From Antedon mediterranea (Eukaryota; Echinodermata; Crinoidea; Comatulida; Antedonidae), in NCBI RefSeq assembly GCF_964355755.1, contig NC_092674.1, forward strand, positions 17,994,501 through 18,058,500: 64,000 nucleotides of DNA, read 5' to 3'. The position numbers and the translations under genes were made by a program. A model generated the notes under the pieces. The model was not told where the DNA came from. It made no database searches and was given only the letters and a program-made list of their open reading frames with translations. Positions 11,014 to 21,476 of the stretch are shown piece by piece. Position 1 is the first letter of the stretch. Each line of letters starts with the position of its first letter.

Positions 11014-11582
11014 TAAAATGCCAAGTGCATACACAATGCTGAAAAGAAAGGAGCGCATGGAAAGATTACCCCTTCAGATTATTCAACAAATAACTGATAC
11101 ACCTAAACGAAAGCATAACGCAACACTCAACAAGAACAAAAGAAGACGAACAAGTGGATGGAATTTGTTTAGGCAATCAGGCGGAAGGGTAAATCTAGCT
11201 CTATAATACTTATATTGTATTAATAGGCCTACATTAAAAGAAACGGTATAGATAATAATAATATAATGTTCTTTTGCAAACTTGTGGATAAATATCTATA
11301 ATGTTTTGCGTTTAAAGTTGATATATACTGTATCCGTGTCGCAGTACAGTAAGTAACTTCCAATGCGCATTACAGTACCTAGTTTTAATTGTATTCGGTG
11401 TGTAAACGCATTTTAATTCATTTTTTAAGGTTCAAGTTCAAGATGAAAATACACCTATCATAGCACAGAATCGCTTGACTAGTCAAAATCGAAGACACGT
11501 TGAAAGATGGAATAATCTGACAAGGGACGAGAAGGAAGTGTGGAATACCAGAGCGCGTCTACTTAATGACAACAGACCGTAG
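11014..11582 (+). pseudogene. Transposon protein, exons 5-6, HMG-box-like C-terminus
   Basis: Exon 5 is 11014-11188 (acceptor tttacag, donor gtaaat) and exon 6 is 11430-11582 (acceptor ttttaag), ending at a TAG. Splice phases are 2 into exon 5 and 0 into exon 6, and the frame stays open throughout, which argues for real splicing. Exon 5 is strongly basic (LKRKERMERL, KRKHN, NKNKRRRTS) and could act as a nuclear localisation and DNA-binding tail. The sequence from SGWNLFRQSG across the junction to RWNNLTRDEKEVWNTRARLL has the aromatic and W..L...EK..W..RA spacing of an HMG box, a minor-groove DNA-bending fold. Domain call by eye only. Confidence 0.55.
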
Positions 11583-11721
11583 GTAAAACAGTTATTGAAG
11601 ATGAAATAATTAAACTAAATTGGTAACAGAAACAAAAAACGCAAACTCCTGTATTTATTTATAAAAATATTAATATTTTACTATACGGTATTCACTCAAT
11701 ATTTAATTACCTAATTTAAAT

Positions 11722-12895
11722 AGTGTTCTATCCAATTGAAGTGTGCTATCCAATTGAAGTAGTGTGCTATTCATTTGGAATGATGTGCTACCCAATTGAA
11801 ATAGTGTGCTATCCATTTGGAATGATGTGCTACCCAATTGAAATAGTGTGTTATCCATTTGGAATGATGTGCTACCCAATTGAAATAGTGTGCTATCCAT
11901 TTGGAATGATGTGCTACCCAATTGAAATAGTGTGCTATCCATTTAGAATGATGTGCTACCCAATTGAAATAGTGTGCTCTCCATTTGGAATGATGTGCTA
12001 CCCAATTGAAATAGTGTGCTCTCCATTTGGAATGATGTGCTACCCAATTGAAATAGTGTGCTATCCATTTGGAATGATGTGCTATCCAATTGAAATAGTG
12101 TGCTATCCATTTGGAATGATGTGCTACCCAATTGAAATAGTGTGCTATCCATTTGGAATGATGTGCTACCCAATTGAAATAGTGTGCTATCCATTTGGAA
12201 TGATGTGCTCCCCAATTGAAATAGTGTGCTATCCATTTGGAATGATGTGCTACCCAATTGAAATAGTGTGCTATCCATTTGGAATGATGTGCTACCCAAT
12301 TGAAATAGTGTGCTATCCATTTGGAATGATGTGCTCCCCAATTGAAATAGTGTGCTATCCATTTGGAATGATGTGCTACGGTACCCAATTGAAATGGTGT
12401 GCTATCCAATTAAAGTGTGCTATCCAATTGAAATAGTGTGCTATCCAATTGAAGTGTGCTATCCAATTGAAATAGTGTGCTATCCGTTTGGAATGATGTG
12501 CTACCCAATTGAAATAGTGTGCTATCCATTTGGAATGATGTGCTACCCAATTGAAATAGTGTGCTATCCATTTGGAATGATGTGCTACCCAATTGAAATA
12601 GTGTGCTATCCATTTGGAATGATGTGCTACCCAATTGAAATAGTGTGCTATCCATTTGGAATGATGTGCTACCCAATTGAAATAGTGTGCTATCCATTTG
12701 GAACGATGTGCTACCCAATTGAAATAGTGTGCTATCCATTTGGAATGATGTGCTACCCAATTGAAATAGTGTACTATCCATTTGGAATGATGTGCTACCC
12801 AATTGAAATAGTGTGCTATCAATTTGGAATGATGTGCTATCCAATTGAAGTAGTTTGCTATCCGTTTGGAATGACGTGTGCTTTCCAATTGAAAT
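11722..12895. repeat. Minisatellite, 42-bp unit made of two 21-bp halves
   Basis: About 28 head-to-tail units alternate the half-repeats tgtgctatccatttggaatga and tgtgctacccaattgaaatag. They differ mainly in their 3' halves, so the 42-bp unit grew from a 21-bp ancestor. Around 12385-12480 the phase slips and shortened half-units of about 15-18 bp appear. The unit is a multiple of three and free of stops in several frames, so long open frames exist on both strands. None looks like a protein that is used. It lies after the stop of the enclosing transposon gene and before the transposon's 3' inverted end. Confidence 0.95.
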
Positions 12896-12900
12896 TTGTG

Positions 12901-14376
12901 ATATCAGGGAGTTGTAATGATTATACATTTGGAATGAAAAAAAATGTGTTTTATTTGCATATTAAAATAACTTTTATTACTGTTTTGTTAGCTAACATTT
13001 AAGATTATTTGCATTCTTGGTGCTGTATATTTGTTTCTCTCTGTTGTTTAGACCTAGTTACTTTATAACGTATTCGCCATTGTAACTCAACAAGCACTCT
13101 TAATTATCCAGACTACTGTCCATTTTAGTTTTGATTACTTACTACCAAACATAATAACTTCATACAATTATTATTATGAAGATAACAAATGTTTACATGG
13201 TATCGTTGGAATTATCACTTTTTAAGCATCGTGATATAATATAAACATAATAACAACTATGATTTATTATTTTTAATTCAAGAATAAACTTTCTGTAGAT
13301 TAGTTCATTTCAAAGGTAAACTAGTTACATTATTCATGGTTGGAAGAAGTTTTATTACTGTATTTTATGTTTTTTAACCATTGGCTTATGGTTGAACAAC
13401 CTATGGTGCAACTTTACAAATTAAATATTGTTATTATTAGTACTGTGTCTATTGTAATATTTTTGTTTATAATGTATAGTCCTATACATATTAACACGAA
13501 ACGCACCATAAACATTTATTGAAAATAATCTTAATTAATAATCAAAAACTAAATTAATACGGCGCTTAGTGAAAGCGGTAAGCGTATTACAATGAATGAA
13601 GTATCGACTGGACTTAATATTGCTGCGCATAATACCCCTTTGTTTACAGGAAGGGTCTGTAATCTACATCAACAGCGTTATCAGTTGATTATGTAATCAA
13701 AGCAGTGGTGCCGAGGGTTTAACATTAATACATTAGAAATTATTAGAGAGAAAAGCTCCTAATGTATAAACATGCGAATTAATAGCCGTCATCACTACTG
13801 CGCGTGTTTTAGCAAATTATAAAGGGTATGAAAACCGCATTAAATATGTTTTAAAATTAACAATTAAAACAACATTGTATCGTAACCTACTATGCTATAG
13901 GCATACGAAAATTTGTTTTATCAAGAGTAAAAGCATTTATACTTTTACAGGATTTTGCAGAAGTGACAAATGTCGTGACCAGCAAAGCGTAAAAAACAAA
14001 ATAACATACTGTTTAAATCCAAGGAGTTTTCGAACACCCATGTTAATAAAGTGTATGGATACCGTACAGGCCTACACTTAAACAACAAGTGTTAGATTAA
14101 ATTAGTTTCAACGCGATATTTGTAATAAAAAATGTATAGGCCTAAGCCTAATTTTTCTGAAATATTTTTTTAACACCCATCAATAGTTAAATAGTATGCA
14201 CTTCATTTTAAAGTCGAAAGAACCAAGTCACCGACTAGCATGTTTACGATTGGATGTACTGCTACATTATTCCCAACCAAGACCCGCCTCAGTTGTCAAT
14301 CTTAAATATTTTACGACGTACCCCAAGGATAAGATAAGTAAAAACAAACAAGGTTCTGCCTTAAGCACCAAACCTT
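12901..14376. other. Non-coding 3' part of the BRCT transposon
   Basis: AT-rich sequence between the minisatellite and the 3' inverted end. Short frames have no recognisable domain. I see no second element boundary here. Confidence 0.4.
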
Positions 14377-14550
14377 AAAGCTAACGGTTAGCCAGGCTTC
14401 GACTGGTAATGTGTTGGTGCGGTCTGTAGGCTTTAGGCAAGAATGACTATAGAAATGCTAATTGATTATTCATTGGCTTTCCAATATTCACTCAGAAAAT
14501 TTTGTAAGCAATCAAAGTAGCCATGTGATGTAATTTCGACCAATCACGTT

Positions 14551-14664
14551 TTGCTATTTATGCTATACTATGTAAGAAACATCATAAAGATGAAGGAAAT
14601 GCTGAAGTTGCTATTTATGCTATACTATGTAAGAAACATCATAAAGATGAAGGAAATGCTGATG
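14551..14664. repeat. Tandem duplication, 57-bp unit x2
   Basis: The block starting ttgctatttatgctatacta at 14551 is repeated from 14608 with essentially no change, giving a period of 57 bp. It sits between the BRCT transposon and the BEL element. The near-identity implies a recent local duplication. Confidence 0.9.
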
Positions 14665-14902
14665 TTGAAGTTCTACACGGCTATGAGAAGGAACTCCATG
14701 GGAAGTAATTGCGCATGCGTCAACCAGTAGTTTACACTTCGTGCAAAAGACAAGACGAACAGAAAGATACAGTAGTGTCTCAAAAACAATCCGAAAATTG
14801 ACCAAAGTTTAGTTCTTTCATCTGTCACGTGAGTGTATAAATAAAGTATATTTACTCTAGAGTACTGTAGTAATTCTATTAAGGATGGGAGCTAATATTG
14901 AT

Positions 14903-15623
14903 TGTTAGTGCCACTTTGACCCTTTAAGTCAAAGGTCAATAGTACAAAGAATCTTTAAAGTATCTAATTTCATCTACATCTCATATGCTAACTGAGAAAC
15001 TTCATGGATAGACAAACCTTTAATAGTGGACAAAATCATCAAATTTAAGATAGCACAACGTCTTGTAAGTACCCATAGTGTTATGAGTTATAAGTTTATA
15101 TTTAGTAGTTTAGTTTGAAATAGTTTGTAGGATGATAATACTTTTACATGATTTGAAATAGGCAAATATTAATGTTACTGTATCTAGTATATAGGCTACT
15201 GTTTTACATTGCTACACAACCTTGAGTGCATAGCCTGCTGTAACAACCTTGAGTGCATAGCCTGCTGTAATAAGATATACCAAGGGAATCTTTGTTTTAG
15301 ATCTGTGGTCAAGTATTTGTATGCTATCTATAGTACCACAGTATTCACATTTTATATGAAATTATATAATGCTTTGATTTAATAGTATAATTTGTAGTTT
15401 GATGTTACTATAGCTTACTACAGTAGATAATTATAGATAGTTTATTATAAACATTTGTAGTTACACGTTTTTTATATCCTTTGTTTGTAGTCAATCGTGA
15501 TACTTTATGGGATTTGGAATCTGATTATATTGAGGAACAGAATAAACTTAAATCACGCATTGAAACCGTTGGCTTTATATTGTATGGTGTATTTTGAAGT
15601 TTGTTTAAATATTGGAGCCAACA
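14903..15623 (+). repeat. 5' LTR of BEL/Pao element
   Basis: 721 bp, TG...CA ends. It contains a tandem pair of a 27-bp unit, caaccttgagtgcatagcct plus gctgtaa, at about 15219-15272. In the family, the LTR supplies the promoter and the polyadenylation signal. I see no unambiguous TATA box. Apparently identical to the 3' LTR. Confidence 0.95.
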
Positions 15624-15685
15624 TCATTGAAAGACGATACAATTTTGAACTTATCCAACTTATCGAAAGTTAATCATAGGACGCG

Positions 15686-18600
15686 ATGGACTATGGAAGG
15701 CCCGCAGTTGGCGAAGGTCAGCAATATAACAGCATGTTCTCTGAAAATGCAACCTCGCATGTAGCTATGGAGCTACAAAGTATGGGCGGCCAAGAAAACC
15801 AAAATCAGAACCCATGGAGTATAAATAATAGAATTCATAGTATGAGAAAGGAGACGGATGTCCATCCCGAAGATAGCATATCGCAGACAGGATCACGAGT
15901 AAGTCGTGTGTCAGCAGCATCGAGCAATCGAGTGAAAGAGTCAGCAAATTTAGCCGGACTTTTAGCAAAACAGGAGGCACTCAAAAGAAAACGCGAACTG
16001 CAACAAAAGGCATTAGCCCTACAATTGGAAATGGAAGAACTTGCGTTAAAAACTCAGATTGAGATCTCTAGTGCTCGGGAACGAATTTATACAGAAGCAG
16101 AGATCGCCGAAATTAAAGAATTAGAAAATGAATGCGGGATCGGCGAAACAAATGTAAATACAGACGGTTATGAACAACCAGATAATGAACAGTTGCAGAA
16201 CGTGCCAGTGATGTTACCCCAAGTGAGTAACAACAATAATAATCATCAAGGAAACATTCCGGACGAGAGAATATATACTCATGATATTGTTAATGGACCT
16301 CCTGAGTTTCAACACCCTGTAGGGACAAACCCATATGCACCAACATATGCACCAATATATGCACCAACATATGATCCACTACCACATCAAGCTCTATACG
16401 AGATCATCAATCAGATGACTGCATCTCAGCAAACGCAACAGCAACTAACCCAGTTAATAGTTGATCAGCAACAAAGAAATCTCTTGCCACCTACCAATAT
16501 CCCCAAGTTCAAAGGTAATCTGGTAGAGTTTCGGTCCTTTGTGAAGGCCTTTGAGAGTAGGGTTTCTACCCGTACTCAGCGCACAAGTGAGAAATTGCAT
16601 TACCTAGAACAATATACAATGGGAGATGCAAACTCCCTAGTTCGAAGCTGTATGCACCTAGACGCCGAAACTGGGTACAAAGAGGCTTGGCGTTTATTAA
16701 AGGAGAAATACGGAAATGAGTATAAAATTACTCAGGAATACATTGAGCAACTTACAAACTGGAACATCATCAAACCAGATGACGTTGAAGGACTGGAAAA
16801 GTTTTCAATATATTTAACCACATGTAAAAATGCAATGGATGATTTAAAATCAATGAGGGAAATGGAGCACCCCAAGAATCTGCAAACCATCGTGAGAAAG
16901 CTCCCATATTACATTCAAGACAGATGGAGTCGAAAATCGCTTGAGATACGAGACAAACATAACCAAATAACCTTCGCAAATCTCGTCAACTTTATCACAC
17001 AAGAGGTTAGAGTGGCTACTGATCCGGTTTTCGGAAGACAGACAAAACGAGATAAAGTAAAACCTGAAACAAAACCAGATCGAAAACACACACAATCCTT
17101 TGCCGTTGATGTGAAGGAAACAGCAGGGCGACGACCGATAAGTGCTCATTGCAATCCTTGCTTGTTCTGCAAAGGTGATCATACCATGGAATTTTGCCGT
17201 GCCTTGCAGAAGAAAACTCACAGTGAAAAGATAGCTTTCCTTATGTCTATGGGTCTCTGTTTTAAGTGCCTGATACCCGGCCATAGAAGCAGTGATTGCA
17301 AAAGAAAGATTGTATGCGAAACGTGCAATAAGGAACATGCAACTATCCTACATCGTGAAGAAAACCCACAAACCACTCAATCCATCTCCGAAAAGGATGC
17401 CTCTGTTGCTCACGAGCCAAATTCAACTCAAACTGGTCAACAGCCAAACAGAGTGGCCAATGGAGCCATAGGGGCCGGCAGCAACCTGCGAAGCTGCATG
17501 GCTATCATACCTGTACTGGTACGGGCAAACACATCTGGAAAGACCATTAAGACATATGCATTTTTGGATAATGGAAGCTCAGCTACATTTTGTACTGAGA
17601 GTCTTATGGAGCAGCTGAGCGCAGAAAAAAGACAAACTCGGTTAATACTCTCGACTATAAATCACAGGGATCAGCCAGTTAATAGTCACATTGTATCATC
17701 GCTGGAAGTTAGCAACCTCGTGGGTGGTACTCCTATAAAGTTACCAAGGTTGTACACCGTAAAGGAGATTCCAGTAACAAAGGAAGAAATACCCTTGCAG
17801 AAAGATATTAGAACCTGGCCATATTTACAAGACCTTAAGATCCCAGAATTGGACGCTGAAATTGGACTTCTTATAGGAAATGATGTTCCGAAAGCGATGG
17901 AACCCTGGGAAGTGATAAATAGTCAAGGTGATGGTCCTTACGCAACCAAAACCCGCCTTGGCTGGGCTATAAACGGACCAATAAGACGTTCAGAACTGAC
18001 AAACGACGAACGTGTCAATCGCATTGCTGTGAAGTCAAATCTTGAAGAGCAATTTCAAATCTATGCCAATCAAGATTTCAACGAACGAAGCTACGGAGAG
18101 AAATTGTCCCACTCACGAGAAGACAAAGAGTTTATGCGTAAGGTAGATGGCAGTGCTTCCTTGATCGATGGTCATTATCAAATTGGTTTGCCTCTGAAGG
18201 ACCACGTTCTTATGCCGAATAACCGAGCTCAAGCACAACAACGAGCAAGTCAGCTCAAGAGAAAATTTGATAAGTCCCAAACCTTTTATGAAGACTATAA
18301 ACGTTTTATAACCAAAGTTATTGAAGCTGGTTATGCAGAAAGAGTGAAGGACAATATTATCCGTAACGATGGTATGGTGTGGTATCTACCACATCATGGG
18401 ATCTACCACCCAAATAAACCTGGAAAAATACGCGTAGTGTTTGACTGCGCTGCCCGTTATCATGGTACTTCGCTCAACGATCAACTACTGCAAGGACCAG
18501 ACCTAACCAATTCTTTAGTAGGTGTACTCCTGAGGTTCCGTGAAGAGCAAGTCGCTATTACTGGTGACATAGAGTCTATGTTCCACCAAGTTAGAGTGCC

Positions 18601-21388
18601 GAATGAGCATAGAGATTTATTAAGATTCCTGTGGTGGACAAATGGAGATCTTACTAAAGAACCGGAGGAGTACAGAATGGCTGTTCATTTGTTCGGGGCA
18701 AAATCATCACCAAGTTGTGCCAATTACGCTCTGCTGAAGACGGCCAAAGACAACATGGTTGACGCTGAAGTAGCAGAGTCTGTAGAGAAAAACTTCTACG
18801 TTGACGACTACCTCAAATCAGTTGCTACAGAAGAAAAAGCGATTGCTATGATAAAGGAAGTGCGATCACTTTGCGCTCAAGGGGGGTTCAATATTACCAA
18901 GTGGAGCAGCAACCGACGTAATGTCATATCATCGATACCTGAAACAGATCGTGCCAAGGAATTAAGTGGTCTCGACTTAGACCGAGATGCCCTTCCGATA
19001 GAACGTGTACTCGGAGTTCACTGGATGATAGACACGGACAGTTTCAGCTTTAAGGTAGCTGCCAGAGAAAAACCTGTATCCAGACGAGGAATACTGTCAA
19101 GCGTTTCTTCTGTATATGACCCTCTTGGCTTCGCGGCACCATTCGTCCTTCCTGCAAAAAACTTGTTGCAGGATCTATGCAGACTGAATCTTGGATGGGA
19201 TGAAGAGATACCAACGTCTATTAGGGACCGCTGGTCGGTATGGAAAAGTGACCTTGCGAAACTTGAAAAGCTTTCGGTTTATCGTTGTTACAAGCCAACC
19301 AACTTTGGAATGGTAAAACATTCACAAATTCACCATTTCGCAGATGCCAGCGAAGGAGGTTATGGTTCTGTTGCCTACCTTCGGTCAGTTAACCAATCTG
19401 GTGATATTCATTGCAGTTTCCTAATGGGTAAAGCAAGAGTAACCCCTTTGAAGAATGTTACAATTCCCAGACTTGAATTGAATGCTGCCACAGTAGCTGT
19501 AAGACTTGATGCACTTCTAAAAGAAGAATTACAAATTGAAGTTGAGCCAAGCGTCTTTTGGACAGATAGTACTGCGGTCCTCGGTTACATAAACAATACC
19601 ACAGCTAGATATCAAACATTTGTAGCTAATCGTCTTGCTACCATTCATGAACGATCAGTACCATCACAATGGAAATATGTACCTACCGACTTGAATCCGG
19701 CTGATGATGCCTCCAGAGGTCAGACCGCTGAGGAATTCTTAAATTCTAAACGATGGATTAATGGGCCAGATTTCCTGTGGACCATTGAAGAAAATTGGCC
19801 AAAAGACAGAGTTTTGCTTGAACTAAAGGATAATGATCCAGAGGTGAAGACACCAATCTTAGCGAATGTTATTCTAACAAAAGAAGCAGAAGGTACCATT
19901 AATCAACTAATTAACACATTTTCCGACTGGACCAAGTTAACGAAAGCTGTTGCTTGGTTGCTAAGATGTAAACGAGTCCTACACGCAAAGATAAAGAACG
20001 AAACAGCAAGAGCTGTTCTTGAGCCTCTAGATTTAGCCGAAATCGAGGAGGCTGAAAAGGAAGTGTTAATATTTGTTCAAAGAAGTGCGTTTAAAGAAGA
20101 GATTGAGCATTTAAACACTAATGCGACCAAACCAATAAAGAGAAAGAGCCCAATAACCAAGTTAGACCCGAAATTATCCGACGGGCTACTAAGAGTCGGA
20201 GGGAGGTTATGTAGAGCTAGCATGCCAGAAGAAAGCAAGCAGCCCATCATCCTACCAAACAAATCACACGTGTCTGAAATAATCATTCGCCATTTGCATG
20301 CCGTAGTAGGACACAGTGGTAGAAATCACGTCATTTCGAAACTGCGACAGAAATATTGGGTCATCAATGCAAACTCAGCCGTTCGCAAAATTATAAGTAA
20401 ATGTGTTATCTGCCGGAAATTACGAGGTAAAACATGTGAACAAAAGATGGCTGACTTACCAGTCGATCGCATCACACCCGATGAACCTCCGTTTACTCGA
20501 GTCGGCACAGATTACTTTGGACCCTTTGAGGTTAAACGGGGACGATCCTTAGAGAAGCGCTACGGTGTTATCTTCACATGTCTGGCAACTCGCGCTATAC
20601 ACATCGAAGTGGCACATTCTATGGACACTGACTCTTGCATCAACGCTCTCCGTAGATTTGTTGCAAGAAGAGGTCAAGTGAAACAAATTCGTTCCGACAA
20701 TGGCACCAACTTCGTCGGAGCTAACAAGTGCTTAAAGGAAGCTATAGCTGAATGGAACCAAAACAAAATTCACAATGCAATGCTGCAAAGGTGTATAAAT
20801 TGGTCATTTAACGCCCCAGGAGCTTCACACCACGGCGGAATATGGGAACGACTGATTCGCTCCATAAGAAACATCCTATCTTCACTGCTGAAGGAGCAGA
20901 ACATTAATGATGAATGTTTGCATACTTATTTGTGTGAAGTAGAGGCTATTATAAATAGCAGACCATTAACATCCGTCTCAGGTGAACATAATGATCTGGA
21001 ACCTCTCACGCCAAATCATCTACTCCTACTTAACAAGAAAACAAGTTTACCTCCAGGAATATTCGAAAAGAACGACATCTATGCTCGTCGCCGTTGGAAG
21101 CAAGCTCAGTACATGGCAGACGTGTTTTGGAGAAGATGGCTGAAAGAGTATTTGCCAGCCTTACAAGAGAGACAGAAATGGATGAGATCAAAGAGAAATG
21201 TTGAACCTGGTGATGTCGTACTTGTAGTCGACAATGCAGCACCTAGGAATGTATGGCTATTAGGAAAGATAACGAAAGTTAAACCAGACAGCAACGGAGT
21301 AGTTAGAATCGTTGAAGTACAGACAAAGAATTCTGTATTGGAACGTCCAATATCGAAATTAGTAATTTTATTGGAAAATGATAACTAG
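15686..21388 (+). CDS. BEL/Pao Gag-Pol polyprotein, 1900 aa
   Basis: An intact frame from the ATG at 15686 to the TAG at 21386-21388. In order: an N-terminal coiled region rich in E, K and Q (about 90-150); a Gag-like segment (about 265-460, DUF1759 type); zinc knuckles CLFCKGDHTMEFC (about 492) and CFKCLIPGHRSSDC (about 525); an aspartic protease with FLDNGSSATF (about 627); reverse transcriptase with FYVDDY (about 1037); RNase H with FADASEGGYG (about 1218) and WTDSTAVLGYI (about 1291); an integrase HHCC zinc domain (about 1536-1580); the integrase core with GTDYFGPF (about 1607), SDNGTNF (about 1670) and GGIWERLIRS (about 1717); and a C-terminal DUF5641-type tail. The order PR-RT-RH-INT and the motifs are those of Pao/BEL. 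No frameshift separates gag and pol, which is normal for this superfamily. No envelope-like frame follows. Confidence 0.97.
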   Translation: MDYGRPAVGEGQQYNSMFSENATSHVAMELQSMGGQENQNQNPWSINNRIHSMRKETDVHPEDSISQTGSRVSRVSAASSNRVKESANLAGLLAKQEALKRKRELQQKALALQLEMEELALKTQIEISSARERIYTEAEIAEIKELENECGIGETNVNTDGYEQPDNEQLQNVPVMLPQVSNNNNNHQGNIPDERIYTHDIVNGPPEFQHPVGTNPYAPTYAPIYAPTYDPLPHQALYEIINQMTASQQTQQQLTQLIVDQQQRNLLPPTNIPKFKGNLVEFRSFVKAFESRVSTRTQRTSEKLHYLEQYTMGDANSLVRSCMHLDAETGYKEAWRLLKEKYGNEYKITQEYIEQLTNWNIIKPDDVEGLEKFSIYLTTCKNAMDDLKSMREMEHPKNLQTIVRKLPYYIQDRWSRKSLEIRDKHNQITFANLVNFITQEVRVATDPVFGRQTKRDKVKPETKPDRKHTQSFAVDVKETAGRRPISAHCNPCLFCKGDHTMEFCRALQKKTHSEKIAFLMSMGLCFKCLIPGHRSSDCKRKIVCETCNKEHATILHREENPQTTQSISEKDASVAHEPNSTQTGQQPNRVANGAIGAGSNLRSCMAIIPVLVRANTSGKTIKTYAFLDNGSSATFCTESLMEQLSAEKRQTRLILSTINHRDQPVNSHIVSSLEVSNLVGGTPIKLPRLYTVKEIPVTKEEIPLQKDIRTWPYLQDLKIPELDAEIGLLIGNDVPKAMEPWEVINSQGDGPYATKTRLGWAINGPIRRSELTNDERVNRIAVKSNLEEQFQIYANQDFNERSYGEKLSHSREDKEFMRKVDGSASLIDGHYQIGLPLKDHVLMPNNRAQAQQRASQLKRKFDKSQTFYEDYKRFITKVIEAGYAERVKDNIIRNDGMVWYLPHHGIYHPNKPGKIRVVFDCAARYHGTSLNDQLLQGPDLTNSLVGVLLRFREEQVAITGDIESMFHQVRVPNEHRDLLRFLWWTNGDLTKEPEEYRMAVHLFGAKSSPSCANYALLKTAKDNMVDAEVAESVEKNFYVDDYLKSVATEEKAIAMIKEVRSLCAQGGFNITKWSSNRRNVISSIPETDRAKELSGLDLDRDALPIERVLGVHWMIDTDSFSFKVAAREKPVSRRGILSSVSSVYDPLGFAAPFVLPAKNLLQDLCRLNLGWDEEIPTSIRDRWSVWKSDLAKLEKLSVYRCYKPTNFGMVKHSQIHHFADASEGGYGSVAYLRSVNQSGDIHCSFLMGKARVTPLKNVTIPRLELNAATVAVRLDALLKEELQIEVEPSVFWTDSTAVLGYINNTTARYQTFVANRLATIHERSVPSQWKYVPTDLNPADDASRGQTAEEFLNSKRWINGPDFLWTIEENWPKDRVLLELKDNDPEVKTPILANVILTKEAEGTINQLINTFSDWTKLTKAVAWLLRCKRVLHAKIKNETARAVLEPLDLAEIEEAEKEVLIFVQRSAFKEEIEHLNTNATKPIKRKSPITKLDPKLSDGLLRVGGRLCRASMPEESKQPIILPNKSHVSEIIIRHLHAVVGHSGRNHVISKLRQKYWVINANSAVRKIISKCVICRKLRGKTCEQKMADLPVDRITPDEPPFTRVGTDYFGPFEVKRGRSLEKRYGVIFTCLATRAIHIEVAHSMDTDSCINALRRFVARRGQVKQIRSDNGTNFVGANKCLKEAIAEWNQNKIHNAMLQRCINWSFNAPGASHHGGIWERLIRSIRNILSSLLKEQNINDECLHTYLCEVEAIINSRPLTSVSGEHNDLEPLTPNHLLLLNKKTSLPPGIFEKNDIYARRRWKQAQYMADVFWRRWLKEYLPALQERQKWMRSKRNVEPGDVVLVVDNAAPRNVWLLGKITKVKPDSNGVVRIVEVQTKNSVLERPISKLVILLENDN

Positions 21389-21476
21389 AAGGAGTTGCAT
21401 TACCATTTAGATTTAGTGTGGCGTTTCGTATTTTAAGCTTTTAGATAATTGTTATTAGACAATTAAGGGGCCGGGA

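Larger units (their letters stand above)
5736..14411 (+). mobile_element. Unclassified DNA transposon with inverted ends and a spliced gene
   Basis: The left end (from 5736, cattaccagtctaagcctgg, continuing through aaccgttagcttt) is matched by the complement of 14377-14411 with about one mismatch over 35 bp. If the ends proper begin at ccagtc, the flanks read TA on both sides, a possible 2-bp target duplication. Inside is a plus-strand multi-exon gene (6405-11582) whose C-terminal half looks like BRCT plus HMG box. An L2-like LINE (about 7432-9011) and a 42-bp minisatellite (11722-12895) also lie within. The region 12900-14376 is non-coding. The gene has at least one stop and one frameshift, so this copy is dead. 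I cannot assign the superfamily. Two unrelated inverted repeats flanking a host pseudogene is the alternative. Confidence 0.6.

Noticed and set aside
11722-12895. Long open frames on both strands made of CYPIEIVCYPFGMM-type and related repeats
   Set aside because: They arise because the 42-bp minisatellite unit is a multiple of three without stops. No start context, splice support or domain.
11722-12895. CRISPR-like array
   Set aside because: Units are contiguous with no unique spacers, and the context is eukaryotic.
5736-14411. Host gene interrupted by transposons rather than a transposon
   Set aside because: Not excluded, but the near-perfect inverted ends and the decayed coding sequence favour a transposon. 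Kept as the stated alternative.
16850-17338. 162-codon minus-strand frame
   Set aside because: Antisense shadow of the BEL Gag region.
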